Below, piece after piece: positions 34,820-45,680 of a DNA stretch of 64,000 bases (positions within the stretch are counted from its first letter, which is position 1; each line of letters opens with the position of its first letter). The stretch is from Terriglobia bacterium. Its GTDB lineage: Bacteria; Acidobacteriota; Terriglobia; Acidiferrales; UBA7541. The DNA lies in NCBI GenBank assembly GCA_020073605.1, contig JAIQEW010000004.1, positions 1 to 64,000 of the forward strand, in the 5' to 3' direction. A program made the position numbers and the translations under genes. The notes under the pieces were generated by a model that ran no database searches, was not told the DNA's origin, and saw only the letters and a program-made list of their open reading frames with translations.

Positions 34820-36590
34820 CACACTCGGAAATCTGAAACGGACGCAATACTGCGGCGCGCTGCGCGCGTCGGATGCGGACAAGGACGTCGTGCTGATGGG
34901 CTGGGTGCATCGGCGGCGCGACCTTGGCCAGTTGATCTTCATCGATTTGCGCGACCGCGCGGGGATCGCGCAGATCGTTTTCAACAAGGAACTCCATGCC
35001 GAGGCGCACGCGAAGGCCGAAGATCTGCGGTCGGAATTTGTCGTCGCGGTCGAGGGGCGCGTGATTCGCAGGCAAAAGGCGAATCCTGACATTCCGACCG
35101 GGGATGTGGAAGTGCTGGCGACGCGGCTGCACGTACTAAACAATTCGAAGACGCCTCCCTTTCAGATCGAAGACGAAGTGACGGCAAGCGAAGAGACGCG
35201 GCTGCGCCACCGCTACCTCGATCTGCGGCGCCCGCGCCTGCATGGCAACATCGAACTGCGACACCGCGTGGTTTTAGAGATTCGCAAGGCGCTCGACGAG
35301 CTGGGCTTTTTCGAGATCGAGACTCCCATCCTCACGCGCTCGACGCCAGAAGGCGCGCGGGACTGTCTGGTGCCGAGCCGCATCCATCACGGGCAGTTTT
35401 ACGCGCTGCCGCAATCGCCCCAGATTTTCAAACAGATCCTGATGATCTCCGGCATGGACCGCTATTTTCAGATTTGCCGCTGCTTCCGCGATGAGGATTT
35501 CCGCGCGGACCGCCAGCTCGAGTTCACGCAGCTCGATCTGGAGATGTCGTTCCCGCGCCAGCAGGATATTTTCGAGGCCATCGAACGCGTGATGGAGCGT
35601 GCCTGCGCCGTCGTCGGCGTGCAGGCGAAGGGGCCGTTCCGCCATCTCGATTACAAAGAAGCGCTGCGGCGATATGGGTCGGACAAGCCGGACCTGCGAT
35701 TCGGCATGGAGCTGCAGAACGTGACTCAATTCTTCGAGCCGGCACGCGCGGTGCTGCATTTTGAAGGCAACGTGCAGGCCGTGGTCGCGCCGGGCGCGGC
35801 TGGATGGTCGCGCAAGCAGCTCGACGAGCTTGCGGAATTCGCAAAGTCGGCGGGCGCGCGCGGGGTCTACACGGTGAAAGTGACGGCGGAAGGAATTTCG
35901 TCGCCGCTCGAAAAGAACCTCGGCGCGGACGGGCTGAAGAGTTTGGCTGGCGCGGTCGGCGCAAAGCCGGGCGATTTGGTCGTGGCGGTCGCAGCGAAGG
36001 AACAGATTCCGCACACGGACACGTCGCTATACGCCGCGGGCCAGATTCGGCTGCATCTTGGCGACAAACTGAACCTGATCGATCGCAGCAAGTGGGAATT
36101 CGCGTGGATCACGGGGTTCGCGCTCTTCGAATGGAGCGAGACGGAAAAGCGCTGGGTGAGCGCGCAACATCCGTTCACGGGAATTTACGAGGAGGACCTC
36201 GACAAGCTCGAAACGGCGCCGTGGGAGTGCCGGTCGAAAGGCTACGATTTGGTGCTCAACGGCAACGAGCTTGGATCGGGCAGCATTCGAATTCACCGGC
36301 AGGATGTGCAGGCGCGGATGTTCAAGGCGCTCGGCCTCTCGGACGAGCAGGCGAAGCAGCGCTTCGGTTTTTTCCTCGACGCGCTGACGTACGGCACCCC
36401 GCCGCACGGCGGCATCGCGCTCGGAATCGATCGCGTGGTGATGCTGCTGGCGGGCGAGAAGTCGATCCGCGAGGTCATCGCGTTTCCGAAGACTACTGCT
36501 GCGGTGGATCTGATGGCCGAGTCGCCGTCTGAGGTTGATACAGCGCAGCTCGATGAATTGGGCATCGCGATCAAGGAGCCAGCGAAATAG
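34812..36590 (+). CDS. aspS: Aspartyl-tRNA synthetase
   Basis: 592 residues, bacterial type with the extra GAD domain. It charges tRNA-Asp. An N-terminal OB-fold anticodon domain (about 1-110, with GWVHRRRDLGQLIFIDLRD) is followed by motif 1 (ETPILTRSTPEGARD), motif 2 (CRCFRDEDFRADRQLEFTQLDLEMSF) and motif 3 (GIALGIDRVVMLLAG). The GTG start overlaps the hisS stop, with GAGG just upstream, so translation is likely coupled. No gatCAB genes are in the window, so whether it also charges tRNA-Asn cannot be told here. Confidence 0.96.
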   Translation: MLDTLGNLKRTQYCGALRASDADKDVVLMGWVHRRRDLGQLIFIDLRDRAGIAQIVFNKELHAEAHAKAEDLRSEFVVAVEGRVIRRQKANPDIPTGDVEVLATRLHVLNNSKTPPFQIEDEVTASEETRLRHRYLDLRRPRLHGNIELRHRVVLEIRKALDELGFFEIETPILTRSTPEGARDCLVPSRIHHGQFYALPQSPQIFKQILMISGMDRYFQICRCFRDEDFRADRQLEFTQLDLEMSFPRQQDIFEAIERVMERACAVVGVQAKGPFRHLDYKEALRRYGSDKPDLRFGMELQNVTQFFEPARAVLHFEGNVQAVVAPGAAGWSRKQLDELAEFAKSAGARGVYTVKVTAEGISSPLEKNLGADGLKSLAGAVGAKPGDLVVAVAAKEQIPHTDTSLYAAGQIRLHLGDKLNLIDRSKWEFAWITGFALFEWSETEKRWVSAQHPFTGIYEEDLDKLETAPWECRSKGYDLVLNGNELGSGSIRIHRQDVQARMFKALGLSDEQAKQRFGFFLDALTYGTPPHGGIALGIDRVVMLLAGEKSIREVIAFPKTTAAVDLMAESPSEVDTAQLDELGIAIKEPAK

Positions 36591-36594
36591 GTTT

Positions 36595-38586
36595 ATGTCG
36601 CGGATACGGATACTTCCGGAAAACGTCGCGAACAAGATCGCCGCGGGCGAGGTGGTCGAGCGGCCGGCATCCGTCGTGAAGGAGCTGCTCGAGAACGCGC
36701 TCGACGCGGGGGCGCGCTCGATTCGCATTGAAGTCGAATCGGGCGGCAAGCGGATGATCCGCGTGATCGACGACGGCAGCGGCATGAATCATGATGACGC
36801 GCTGCTCGCCTTCGAGCGCCATGCGACGTCGAAGCTGCGCACGGCGGACGATCTGCTTTCGATTGCCACGCTCGGTTTTCGCGGCGAGGCGCTGCCCTCG
36901 ATTGCCGCAGTATCCCGGCTGCTGCTCGAAACGCGCACTCCTGAGGAAGAGCAGGGAACTCGCGTCGAATTCGCCGGCGGGAAACTCATCAGCGTGAAGC
37001 CCGCGGGCGTGCCGCCGGGAACGTCGATCAGCGTTGCGGACATTTTCTACTGCGTGCCGGCGCGGCGAAAATTCCTGAAGTCGGAAACCACGGAGCTCGG
37101 CCACATCGCCTCGCTCGTCACCCACTACGCGCTCGCGCATCCCGAAGTGCAGTTCGTGCTGAAAACGCCCTCGCAGGTGATCCTCGATTGCGCGCCGGTT
37201 GAGAAGCTTTCCGACCGCGTGTATCAGATCTTCGGTCGCCAGGCGCTTGAAGAACTGATGGAAATTCCTCCAAACGAGGGGCCCGTTCGATCGGCGATCA
37301 CCGAGCCGCAGCTTGAGGCCGACGAGCAGGCGGCCACGCTCGGCGTGACAGGATTTACGTCGCGTCCGGAAGTGCAGCGCACGAACCGCAACGGGATCTA
37401 CATTTTCGTGAACCGGCGGCTGGTCCGCGACCGCCTGCTGCTCCACGCGATCGGCGAGGCGTACCGCAACGTCACGCCGCCGGGTGTTTTCCCCGTCGTG
37501 CTGCTGTTCCTCGACCTGCCGTATCAGGAAGTGGACGTGAACGTGCATCCCGCGAAGATCGAGGTGCGGTTCCGCCATCCGCAGTTTGTCCACGATTTCA
37601 CGCGCGACGCGCTTCGCCATGCCCTTTCGATCGCGCGCCCGATTCCGGGATTTCCGGCGGCGCGCGTCCCGACGGAACCCGCCGGGACCTACGCTGCTGC
37701 TGCCGCAGCAGGTTCGGCGGCCGGTGCGCCGGGGCCGGGCAACATGCGCGGCTACGCGCCGATGCAGGACTCGGGCGCTTTTCCGGGTCCGCCCCGAGCC
37801 GAGATCCCCACGTCGTTTGGCTCGAGTGCCGCGGTCGCAGCGGACTTCGAATTATCGGGCGCGCCCGAGAGACCGTTTGCCCAGCGGCTGGGTTTCGAAT
37901 CGAGCGGCGCGATGAATTTTCCGTTGCCTCCGCCAGAGGCTCAAGTGGCGGTGCCGGGCGAGGCCGCGCGCGAAAGCGCCGTCGGCACGCTGCCGAGCGC
38001 CGAGGAAATTACCGACCTGAAGCCGCTCGGGCAGGTGAACGCAAGCTTCATCGTCGCTGTGAATGGCGAAGGGCTGTGGATCATCGACCAGCACGTGGCG
38101 CACGAACGGGTGCTTTTCGAGCAGCACCTGCGCGCGCGGCGGGAGGGCGAGCTGGGCGGGCAGCGGATGCTGGTGCCGATCATCGTCGAGCTGAATCCGC
38201 GGCAGCTCGTCACATTCGAGCAGATCGCCGAAGAATTGCGCGCCAACGGATTCGAGGCGGAACTGATGGGCGCGCGGAGCGTGGCGATTCAGGCCGCTCC
38301 GGCGGGAATCGCGAGCGGCGACGCGGAAAAGCTGCTGTTTGAAATCCTCGACGGGATCGCGCGCGAAAATCAGGCGATCTCGATCGATTCGCTGCAATCG
38401 AAGATCGCCGCATCGACCTCCTGCCACGCCGCGATCAAAGTGAACACACCGCTCGACAAGACGAAGATGGAATGGCTGCTCGGCGAGCTTGCGAAGACGG
38501 AATATCCGATGAGTTGCCCGCACGGGCGGCCGGTGGTGCTGCGCTATTCCGTGCGCGAGATCGAGCGCGCGTTCAAACGCATTTGA
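36595..38586 (+). CDS. mutL: DNA mismatch repair protein MutL
   Basis: 663 residues from MSRIRILPENV at 36595, only 4 bases after aspS. The N-terminal GHKL ATPase has NKIAAGEVVERPASVVKELLENALDAGA, the metal-binding DDGSG and GFRGEAL. A Pro/Ala/Gly-rich linker spans about 350-475. The C-terminal domain carries DQHVAHERVLFE from residue 498, which fits the endonuclease motif DQHAx2Ex4E with Val for Ala, plus SCHAAIK and CPHGRP. It is therefore a nicking MutL of the type used where MutH is missing. It acts with MutS in mismatch repair. Confidence 0.95.
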   Translation: MSRIRILPENVANKIAAGEVVERPASVVKELLENALDAGARSIRIEVESGGKRMIRVIDDGSGMNHDDALLAFERHATSKLRTADDLLSIATLGFRGEALPSIAAVSRLLLETRTPEEEQGTRVEFAGGKLISVKPAGVPPGTSISVADIFYCVPARRKFLKSETTELGHIASLVTHYALAHPEVQFVLKTPSQVILDCAPVEKLSDRVYQIFGRQALEELMEIPPNEGPVRSAITEPQLEADEQAATLGVTGFTSRPEVQRTNRNGIYIFVNRRLVRDRLLLHAIGEAYRNVTPPGVFPVVLLFLDLPYQEVDVNVHPAKIEVRFRHPQFVHDFTRDALRHALSIARPIPGFPAARVPTEPAGTYAAAAAAGSAAGAPGPGNMRGYAPMQDSGAFPGPPRAEIPTSFGSSAAVAADFELSGAPERPFAQRLGFESSGAMNFPLPPPEAQVAVPGEAARESAVGTLPSAEEITDLKPLGQVNASFIVAVNGEGLWIIDQHVAHERVLFEQHLRARREGELGGQRMLVPIIVELNPRQLVTFEQIAEELRANGFEAELMGARSVAIQAAPAGIASGDAEKLLFEILDGIARENQAISIDSLQSKIAASTSCHAAIKVNTPLDKTKMEWLLGELAKTEYPMSCPHGRPVVLRYSVREIERAFKRI

Positions 38587-38613
38587 GCGAAATCCGAATG
38601 AACCTGGAGAGAG

Positions 38614-38643
38614 ATTCCTCGTCCGCCGTGGCGGACTCGGAAT
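38614..38643. repeat. Short palindromic intergenic element
   Basis: ATTCC-TC-GTCCGCC, then GT, then GGCGGAC-TC-GGAAT forms an almost perfect 30-base palindrome between mutL and cmk. It may be a REP-like element; I saw no second copy in the window. Confidence 0.4.
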
Positions 38644-38667
38644 GACAATGCAGGGAGTTTCGAGTCT

Positions 38668-39339
38668 TTGTCACAAAAACTAATCATCGCGATTGACGGC
38701 CCAGTCGGCTCAGGGAAGAGCACGCTCGCGCGGCGCGTGGCGGCGCTGATGGGCTACCTCTACATTGATACGGGCGCGATGTACCGGGCCGTCGCGCTCA
38801 AGGCGCTGCGGCGGGGCGTGTCATTCGAAGCCGGCGACGCGCTGGCCGCCCTTGCCGGCGAAACGCGCATCGACTTGCGCGCGCGCGACGGCGCGCAGCA
38901 GGTGTTTCTTGACGGCGAGGACGTTACGGCCGCGATTCGCACGCCCGAGGTCGCACAGGCGGCCTCAAAGATTGCCGTCGTACCCGGGGTGCGCCGCGTG
39001 CTCGTGGCCGAGCAGAGGCGAGCGGGAGAGCAGGGCGGCGTCGTGATGGAGGGGCGCGACATCGGCAGCGTGGTGTTCCCTGACGCCCAACTCAAGATTT
39101 TTCTCATCGCCTCGCCGGAAATCCGGGCGGACCGGCGCTGGCGCGAGCACCAGCAGAAAGGCGACGCGATCGATCTGGCGCGGACGCTCGAAGAGATTCA
39201 CGAGCGCGACCGCCGCGACCGCGAGCGCAGCGATTCGCCGCTGGTCCGCGCCAAAGACGCCGTCGTGGTGGATAGCACCGCAATGGAGCCCGAGGAGGTC
39301 GCGCGGCTCGTGGTGATGCTGGCGAAGGAACTGGCCTAG
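38668..39339 (+). CDS. cmk: Cytidylate kinase
   Basis: 223 residues from a TTG start with AGGGAG upstream. It phosphorylates CMP and dCMP with ATP. The P-loop GPVGSGKST is at residues 11-19; the CMP-binding segment YIDTGAMYRAVALKALRRG follows; GRDIGSVVFPDAQLKIFL and the lid with RRWREHQQK are typical; DSTAMEPEEV lies near the C-terminus. It lies about 80 bases after mutL, with the palindrome at 38614 in the gap. Confidence 0.94.
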   Translation: MSQKLIIAIDGPVGSGKSTLARRVAALMGYLYIDTGAMYRAVALKALRRGVSFEAGDALAALAGETRIDLRARDGAQQVFLDGEDVTAAIRTPEVAQAASKIAVVPGVRRVLVAEQRRAGEQGGVVMEGRDIGSVVFPDAQLKIFLIASPEIRADRRWREHQQKGDAIDLARTLEEIHERDRRDRERSDSPLVRAKDAVVVDSTAMEPEEVARLVVMLAKELA

Positions 39340-39357
39340 TCGCTGTTGAGGATAACC

Positions 39358-39693
39358 ATGAGCCGTCGTGGTTGGCTAACGGTCGTTGTACCCGTCGGTT
39401 TGGTCCTGCTGGTCGGTTCTTGGGTCCACTACGAATACACCCGGTACGAGAAAGCCTACGCCCGACTAATTCCGGGAACGGCAAGAGCTGAGGTTCTTCA
39501 GCGATTCGGAAAACCAGGAGACATTACAAAGTGCAGCGACGTGAACCGCTGGGATGAAACGAATATAGACCAGAAATCTATGAAGTGCGTCGAAGAATTC
39601 CACTATTTCTCCCGCGTACGCATCGGCGATTGGGTGGTCGGCTTTGATGAGGACGGCAGGGTAGTAACCAAGTACTTTTCCTCCTCCCCCTGA
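39358..39693 (+). CDS. Small membrane-anchored protein with BamE/SmpA-like motif
   Basis: 111 residues from the ATG at 39358, which has GAGG 6 bases upstream. One N-terminal helix (WLTVVVPVGLVLLVGSWV) anchors a small domain with RLIPGTARAEVLQRFGKPGDI, which follows the I-x-x-G-x-x-x-x-E-V-x-x-x-x-G-x-P pattern of BamE/SmpA/OmlA-like proteins. Two Cys (SDV-proximal and KCVEEF) could form a disulfide. No lipobox is seen. The role in envelope assembly is inference from the motif only. Confidence 0.6.
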   Translation: MSRRGWLTVVVPVGLVLLVGSWVHYEYTRYEKAYARLIPGTARAEVLQRFGKPGDITKCSDVNRWDETNIDQKSMKCVEEFHYFSRVRIGDWVVGFDEDGRVVTKYFSSSP

Positions 39694-39726
39694 TCGTCGT
39701 CAGCAGCGAAACTGTTGAGGGGCGGC

Positions 39727-40986
39727 TTACGCCGGGCTGGACATCGAGGCCAGAAACTCCGCGTTCGTTTTGGTCTTCGAGAGGCGGCCCAGCAGAAGCT
39801 CCATCGCTTCGACGGTCGATAGCGGGCTGAGCACCTTGCGCAACACCCAGATGCGGTTCAGCTCATCGGCCGGTAGAAGCAGTTCGTCCTTGCGCGTTCC
39901 CGAGCGGTTGATATCGATCGTGGGGAACACGCGCTTATCGACCAACCGGCGGTCGAGGTTGATTTCCATGTTGCCGGTGCCCTTGAACTCCTCGAAGATG
40001 ACGTCGTCCATGCGGCTGCCCGTATCGATCAGGGCCGTGGCCATGATGGTGAGCGAGCCGCCTTCCTCGATGTGCCGCGCCGCGGCAAAGAAGCGGCGGG
40101 GCCGCTGGAGAGCGTTGGCATCGATACCGCCCGAGAGAACTTTCCCGGAAGGCGGCGTGACGGCGTTGTAAGCACGGCCCAAACGCGTCAGCGAATCGAG
40201 CAGGATCACGACGTCGCGCTTGTGTTCGACCAGGCGCTTTGCCTTTTCGAGCACCATTTCCGCCACCTGGATATGGCGCTGGGGCGGCTCGTCGAACGTC
40301 GAGCTGATCACTTCGCCCTTCACGGTGCGCTGCATGTCTGTGACTTCTTCCGGCCGCTCGTCGATCAGCAGCACGATCAGCGCGATTTCCGGATGATTCG
40401 TGGTGATCGAGTTGGCGATGGATTGCAGCATCATCGTCTTTCCGGTGCGCGGGGGCGCGACGATCAATCCGCGCTGGCCCTTTCCGATGGGGCAGAGCAT
40501 GTCGAGCACGCGCCCGGTCAGGTTTTCCTTGGTCGTCTCCAGGCGGATGCGCTCCTGCGGGTAAAGGGGCGTCAGGTTGTCGAAGAAGATTTTGTTGCGC
40601 GCGACTTCCGGGTCCTCGAAATTGACCGCTTCGACCTTGATCAGCGCGAAGTAACGCTCGCCATCCTTCGGCGGGCGGACCTGGCCGGAGACGGTGTCGC
40701 CGGTGCGCAGATCGAACTTGCGAATCTGCGACGGCGAGACGTAGATGTCGTCCGGCCCCGGGAGGTAGTTGTACTCCGGCGCGCGGAGGAAGCCGAAGCC
40801 GTCGGGCAGGCATTCGAGAACGCCCTCGGAGAAGATGAGGCCGTTCTTTTCCGTCTGGGCGCGGAGGATCTGGAAGATCAGCTCCTGCTTGCGCATGCCG
40901 GAGGAGCCGGGGATATTCAGCTCCTTCGCGATCTTCGCCAGATCGGTGATGTTCTTATCTTTTAGTTCTGCAAGGCTAACACTCAT
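39727..40986 (-). CDS. rho: Transcription termination factor Rho
   Basis: 419 residues. Rho is a hexameric RNA helicase that ends transcription. The N-terminal Rho_N domain ([21 protein letters not shown]) is followed by the RNA-binding cold-shock-like domain with [23 protein letters not shown], Walker A in [14 protein letters not shown], Walker [15 protein letters not shown], the Q-loop [16 protein letters not shown] and the R-loop [25 protein letters not shown] lies before the ATG. It is the last gene of the minus-strand run after lon but separated by about 180 bases. Confidence 0.97.
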   Translation of the reverse strand: MSVSLAELKDKNITDLAKIAKELNIPGSSGMRKQELIFQILRAQTEKNGLIFSEGVLECLPDGFGFLRAPEYNYLPGPDDIYVSPSQIRKFDLRTGDTVSGQVRPPKDGERYFALIKVEAVNFEDPEVARNKIFFDNLTPLYPQERIRLETTKENLTGRVLDMLCPIGKGQRGLIVAPPRTGKTMMLQSIANSITTNHPEIALIVLLIDERPEEVTDMQRTVKGEVISSTFDEPPQRHIQVAEMVLEKAKRLVEHKRDVVILLDSLTRLGRAYNAVTPPSGKVLSGGIDANALQRPRRFFAAARHIEEGGSLTIMATALIDTGSRMDDVIFEEFKGTGNMEINLDRRLVDKRVFPTIDINRSGTRKDELLLPADELNRIWVLRKVLSPLSTVEAMELLLGRLSKTKTNAEFLASMSSPA

Positions 40987-41169
40987 CGAGTTCTTTCCTT
41001 TTCAAGCCTGATTTTTCAGGCGCGATTGTGATCTGAAATAAATCCGGGGCGGGCGCGGTCGATCGAGGCACTCTATCCCAGATTCTTCAATGGGCTTACG
41101 TTCAGAGAATCCTTCGCACTCCGGTCGCGGGCCGAACCTGCCGAGCAGGATGTGGGAGGACCGAAGGGT

Positions 41170-43578
41170 TCAATTCGTCAATTCATTGTCCTGCGCAACG
41201 TCCGCGCCGAACTTGGGTTCCACACCGGCCACCGGGGGATGTCCGGAAATGGGCAGCGGCTGTTCGAGCGCGAACTGCAGGACCTCATCCATCGACTCCA
41301 CCAAGTGGATGGACATCTGTGCAAGGATCTCGGGCGGAATATCCGCCAGATCCTTCTCATTATCTTTCGGCAGAATCACGGTGCGCAGGCCGAGCCGGTG
41401 CGCGGCGAGCAGCTTTTCCTTCACGCCGCCGATCGGAAGCACCTTGCCGCGGAGCGTGATCTCGCCGGTCATGGCGACGTCGCAGCGAACGGGAATGCGC
41501 GTGAGCGCGCTCACGAGCGAAGTGCAGATCGTGATCCCGGCCGAGGGGCCGTCCTTCGGAATGGCGCCTTCGGGCACGTGCATGTGGATATCAACGTGGC
41601 GGTAAAAATCCTTCGGCAGGCTGAAGAGATGGCTGCGCGAGCGGATGTAGCTCATCCCGGCCTGCGCCGATTCCTGCATCACGTCGCCGAGTTTGCCTGT
41701 CAGCGTCAGGCGGCCCTTGCCCTGCATCAAAGTCGCTTCGATGGAGAGGACCTGCCCGCCGACTTCCGTCCATGCGAGGCCGGTGGTCAGGCCAACCTCG
41801 TTCTTCTTTTCGGCGAAGAAATCCCGGTATTTCAGGATACCGAGGTAGTCGTTGACGTTTGCAGGCGTGATTTCGACGCTGAAATTCTTTCCGTCGGCGA
41901 CAACCTTGCGCGCCACTTTCCGGCAGACGTTGGCGATCTCGCGGTCCAGGTTGCGCACGCCGGCTTCATGCGTGTAGTGCCGGATGATGTGCGTGACGGC
42001 TTCGTCCGTGAATTTCACGTTGTCTTTCGACAAGCCCGTCGCTTCGAGCTGCCGGGCGACCAGGAAACGCTGCGCGATCTGGTGCTTTTCCTGTTCCGTG
42101 TAGCCGGGCAGGCGGAGGACCTCCATGCGGTCCTGCAAGGGCTGCGGAATCGTGTGCAGCACGTTGGCTGTGCAGATGAACATCACTTTCGACAGATCGT
42201 ATTCGACGTCGAGATAGTGATCCGTGAATGAATGATTCAGCTCCGGATCGAGCACTTCCATCAGCGCAGCGGACGGATCGCCGCGGAAGTCCATCGACAT
42301 CTTGTCCACTTCGTCGAGCACGAAGACCGGGTTCGTCGTGCCGGCCTTGCGCATCATCTGGATGATCTGGCCGGGCAGAGCGCCGATGTAGGTGCGCCGG
42401 TGGCCGCGGATTTCCGCTTCGTCGCGCACGCCGCCGAGCGACACGCGGACGAACTTCCGCCCGGTCGCGCGGCCGATGGACATGGCCAGCGACGTCTTGC
42501 CCACGCCCGGAGGCCCGAGGAAGCAGAGGATCGAGCCTTTCGGATTCTTCACAAGCTGGCGCACGGCAAGGTACTCGAGGATGCGCTCCTTGATCTTTTC
42601 CAGGCCGTAGTGATCTTCCGAAAGAATCTGCTCGGCGCGCTTGATATCGCGGATTTCCTTCGAGCGCTTCTTCCAGGGCACCGCCAGCAGCCAATCGAGA
42701 TAGTTGCGCGAGACGGTGGATTCGGCCGACATCGGCGGCATCATCTCGAGCCGCTTCAGCTCCTGCATGGCCTTTTCCATCGGACCTTCGGGCATGCCGG
42801 AGGTCTCGATCTTCTTCTTGAGCTGCTCGATTTCGCTCGCCTCGCCGCGACCGAGCTCTTTCTGAATCGCCTTGAGCTTTTCGTTGAGGTAGTACTCTTT
42901 CTGGGCGCGCTCCATCTGGCGCTTCACGCGCGTGTTGATCGAGCGATCGACGTTGAGCTTTTCGATTTCCACTTCGAGGATGTCGGCGATGCGATTCAGG
43001 CGCTGGACCGGCTCGAAGATTTCGAGCAGTTCCTGCTTTTCCTCGACCGGAATCTGGAGGTTCGCGGCGATTGCATCGGAAAGCTTGCCCGGATCCTCGA
43101 CGCGCACGGCAGCGATCATCGTGTCGTAGTTCAAGCTCTGCGAGAGCTTCACGTACTGCTCGAAAAGGGTTGTGACGCGGCTCGAGGCCTGTTCGATCTG
43201 CGGCCCGGGCTCGACCTTCACAGGGACTAGACGAATCGAAGCGCGGAAGAAGCCTTCCTCGCTCGTCACCTGCACGATTTTCGCCCGCTCCGTGCCTTCG
43301 ACCAGGACCTTGATGTTGCCGTCCGGCAGCTTCACGCTTTGCACGATGTTGGCGAGCGTCCCGACCTGGTAGATTTCCTCCGGCTTCGGATCATCCACTG
43401 AGGCATCGTGCTGCGTGACCAGGAAGATCTTCTTGTCGCCGGCCAGCGCGTCTTCGAGCGCGCGCACGGATGCTTCGCGGCCCACGATGAACGGGTGCAT
43501 CATCTCCGGGAAGATGACCATGTCCCGCACCGGCATCATCGGCACGCGCTTTACGTCGAGTTTTTCCTTATTGAACAT
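41170..43578 (-). CDS. lon: ATP-dependent protease Lon
   Basis: 802 residues. It degrades misfolded and regulatory proteins in the cytoplasm. The N-terminal LON domain ([24 protein letters not shown]) is followed by a coiled region, the AAA+ module with Walker [12 protein letters not shown] and [11 protein letters not shown], and the protease domain with catalytic Ser in [14 protein letters not shown] and Lys in [14 protein letters not shown]. It is the last gene of the tig-clpP-clpX-lon run, 67 bases after clpX, and is probably co-regulated with it. It is of the LonA type (soluble, with a long N-domain). Confidence 0.97.
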   Translation of the reverse strand: MFNKEKLDVKRVPMMPVRDMVIFPEMMHPFIVGREASVRALEDALAGDKKIFLVTQHDASVDDPKPEEIYQVGTLANIVQSVKLPDGNIKVLVEGTERAKIVQVTSEEGFFRASIRLVPVKVEPGPQIEQASSRVTTLFEQYVKLSQSLNYDTMIAAVRVEDPGKLSDAIAANLQIPVEEKQELLEIFEPVQRLNRIADILEVEIEKLNVDRSINTRVKRQMERAQKEYYLNEKLKAIQKELGRGEASEIEQLKKKIETSGMPEGPMEKAMQELKRLEMMPPMSAESTVSRNYLDWLLAVPWKKRSKEIRDIKRAEQILSEDHYGLEKIKERILEYLAVRQLVKNPKGSILCFLGPPGVGKTSLAMSIGRATGRKFVRVSLGGVRDEAEIRGHRRTYIGALPGQIIQMMRKAGTTNPVFVLDEVDKMSMDFRGDPSAALMEVLDPELNHSFTDHYLDVEYDLSKVMFICTANVLHTIPQPLQDRMEVLRLPGYTEQEKHQIAQRFLVARQLEATGLSKDNVKFTDEAVTHIIRHYTHEAGVRNLDREIANVCRKVARKVVADGKNFSVEITPANVNDYLGILKYRDFFAEKKNEVGLTTGLAWTEVGGQVLSIEATLMQGKGRLTLTGKLGDVMQESAQAGMSYIRSRSHLFSLPKDFYRHVDIHMHVPEGAIPKDGPSAGITICTSLVSALTRIPVRCDVAMTGEITLRGKVLPIGGVKEKLLAAHRLGLRTVILPKDNEKDLADIPPEILAQMSIHLVESMDEVLQFALEQPLPISGHPPVAGVEPKFGADVAQDNELTN

Positions 43579-43645
43579 TGAATCCTTGGATCACGGCGCC
43601 TGGCCGTGTAAATCTCCCCGCCACCCTTGCGCTACGGCTCGAGAA

Positions 43646-44926
43646 TCAGCCGGCCTTTTCGAGCAGGCTCCAGTTGATCTCCCGGCCCTTTACCATGTCT
43701 GCGGTGACCACGAAATCACGGAGTTTCCGCTGCGCCGGCAAGTGGTACATCATCTCGAGCATCAAATCCTCGAGAATCATGCGCAGCCCGCGCGCTCCGA
43801 CCTTGCGCTGGAGCGCCAGGTCCGCAACCGTATCAAGAGCGTCATCGGTGAAGCGCAGGCGGACGTTTTCAAACTCGAAGAGTCTCTGGTATTGACGCAC
43901 CAGCGCGTTCTTCGGTTCCGTCAGGATGCGCACCAGCGCGCTCTTATCGAGATCGCCCAGCACTCCCATCACCGGCAGCCTGCCGACGAATTCCGGGATC
44001 AGGCCGTAGCGGATCAAGTCCGTTGGCTGCGCCTGCTCGAGCACTTCAATGTTGCGGCGCGTCGGCGTCGTCGGCTGCGCGTCGGCGTGGAACCCGAGCG
44101 ACTTCTGCCCCACGCGGCGCTCGATGATTTTCTCCATGCCCACGAAAGCCCCGCCGCAGATGAACAAAATGTTGGTCGTATCGACCGGCGTAAATTCCTG
44201 GTGCGGATGCTTGCGCCCGCCCTGGGGCGGAACGTTGGCGACCGTGCCCTCGAGAATCTTCAGCAGCGCCTGCTGCACGCCCTCGCCCGAAACGTCGCGG
44301 GTAATCGAAGGGTTCTCGTCCTTCTTCGAAATCTTGTCGATCTCGTCTATATATATGATGCCTTGCTGGGCCTTTTGGACGTCGCCATCCGCGGCCTGGA
44401 GCAACTTCAGGATGATATTTTCGACGTCTTCTCCGACGTAGCCCGCCTCGGTGAGCGTCGTAGCGTCCACAATCGCGAACGGCACCTCGAGCATCCGCGA
44501 GAGCGTCTGCGCCAGGAGCGTCTTGCCCGTGCCCGTCGGCCCGATCAGCAGGATGTTCGACTTCGTCAGTTCCACGTCCCCCGGCTGCCGGTTCAGGAAA
44601 ATGCGCTTGTAGTGGTTGTAGACCGCCACAGCCAGCTTCTTCTTGGTCTTGTCCTGGCCGATCACGTACCCGTCGAGAAACGCCTTGATCTCGGGCGGGC
44701 GCGGCAGGCGCTTATTGGCCGGGCTTGTTTGCTCGCGCTTCTCGTCCTCGAGAATCTGTTGGCAGACGCCCACGCACTCGTTGCAAATGTACGAGCGCGG
44801 ATACTCCGATGGAGAGCTGATAAGCTTCTCCACCTGCTCCTGCGTCTTATGGCAGAAGGAACAACGCAACGGCTCTTCTGGGGTGAACCGTTTCACCGGT
44901 GAGGGCCCCTCTCGTCGAAACCACAC
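43646..44926 (-). CDS. clpX: ClpX, unfoldase subunit of ClpXP
   Basis: 426 residues. The N-terminal zinc-binding domain has Cys22, Cys25, Cys48 and Cys51. AAA+ motifs are Walker [16 protein letters not shown], Walker [11 protein letters not shown], the pore loop GYVGED, and sensor 2 [11 protein letters not shown]. It unfolds proteins and feeds them into ClpP. The first 13 residues ([13 protein letters not shown]) are a little longer than in many ClpX, so a later start is possible. It follows clpP with a 94-base gap. Confidence 0.96.
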   Translation of the reverse strand: MWFRREGPSPVKRFTPEEPLRCSFCHKTQEQVEKLISSPSEYPRSYICNECVGVCQQILEDEKREQTSPANKRLPRPPEIKAFLDGYVIGQDKTKKKLAVAVYNHYKRIFLNRQPGDVELTKSNILLIGPTGTGKTLLAQTLSRMLEVPFAIVDATTLTEAGYVGEDVENIILKLLQAADGDVQKAQQGIIYIDEIDKISKKDENPSITRDVSGEGVQQALLKILEGTVANVPPQGGRKHPHQEFTPVDTTNILFICGGAFVGMEKIIERRVGQKSLGFHADAQPTTPTRRNIEVLEQAQPTDLIRYGLIPEFVGRLPVMGVLGDLDKSALVRILTEPKNALVRQYQRLFEFENVRLRFTDDALDTVADLALQRKVGARGLRMILEDLMLEMMYHLPAQRKLRDFVVTADMVKGREINWSLLEKAG

Positions 44927-45020
44927 CCACGATGAATCTGAAACTGAAACAAATTGTAGGACAGAAATTCCGCCTCGTCCCGCAATTCATCGCTTTCACT
45001 ACTAACCATTTGGAACGCCA

Positions 45021-45641
45021 TCAGCGATGCTTCGTGATGATCTCATCGACGATGCCGTAGGCCTTGGCCTGTTCGGGCGTCATGATGAAATCGCGTTCCA
45101 CATCTTTCTCGATCTTTTCGATGGATTGGCCCGTGTGGTGAGACAGCAGCTTATTGAGCGCGGCGCGGGTCCGTATGATTTCCTTGGCGTGAATATCAAT
45201 ATCCGTGGCTTGCCCGGAAAGCCCGGACATCCACGGCTGGTGGATCAGGACGCGGGAATTTGGCAGGGCATAGCGCTTCTTGGGTGTGCCGGATGCAAGC
45301 AGCACGGCTGCAATCGAGGCCGACTGGCCGATGCAATAGGTGACTACGTCGGGACGGACGAACTGCATTGTGTCGTAGATCGCCATTCCCGCCGAGATGG
45401 AGCCTCCCGGCGAGTTGATGTACACCGAGATGTCCTTTTCCGGGTCCTCGGACTCGAGAAAGAGCAATTGGGCCGTCACGAGGTTGGCCACATGGTCGTC
45501 AATCGGCGTTCCGATGAAGATGATGTGGTCCTTCAGAAGCCGGGAATAGATGTCGTAGGCGCGTTCGCCACGGTTGGTCTGCTCGACCACCATGGGAACC
45601 AGCGTCGTGGCATACGGACTCGCGTCGTCAGTTTGTCTCAT
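45021..45641 (-). CDS. clpP: ClpP protease subunit
   Basis: 206 residues. Serine protease tetradecamer that works with ClpX. The catalytic triad is Ser109 (IGQSASIAA), His134 (LIHQPW) and Asp180 (IEKDVERD). The nucleophile segment reads [14 protein letters not shown] where most ClpP have GQAASMGA, a mild variation. The substrate-entry strand [10 protein letters not shown] is normal. It lies 39 bases after tig and upstream of clpX, the standard order. A GTG-free ATG start at 45641 fits family length. Confidence 0.96.
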   Translation of the reverse strand: MRQTDDASPYATTLVPMVVEQTNRGERAYDIYSRLLKDHIIFIGTPIDDHVANLVTAQLLFLESEDPEKDISVYINSPGGSISAGMAIYDTMQFVRPDVVTYCIGQSASIAAVLLASGTPKKRYALPNSRVLIHQPWMSGLSGQATDIDIHAKEIIRTRAALNKLLSHHTGQSIEKIEKDVERDFIMTPEQAKAYGIVDEIITKHR

Positions 45642-45680
45642 TTGGAATATTCTTGCGCGCTGAGGAAACCCGAACCAGAA

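Noticed and set aside
41152-42231. Plus-strand open frame opposite lon
   Set aside because: Antisense of a highly conserved protease; His/Arg-rich sequence without any family pattern.
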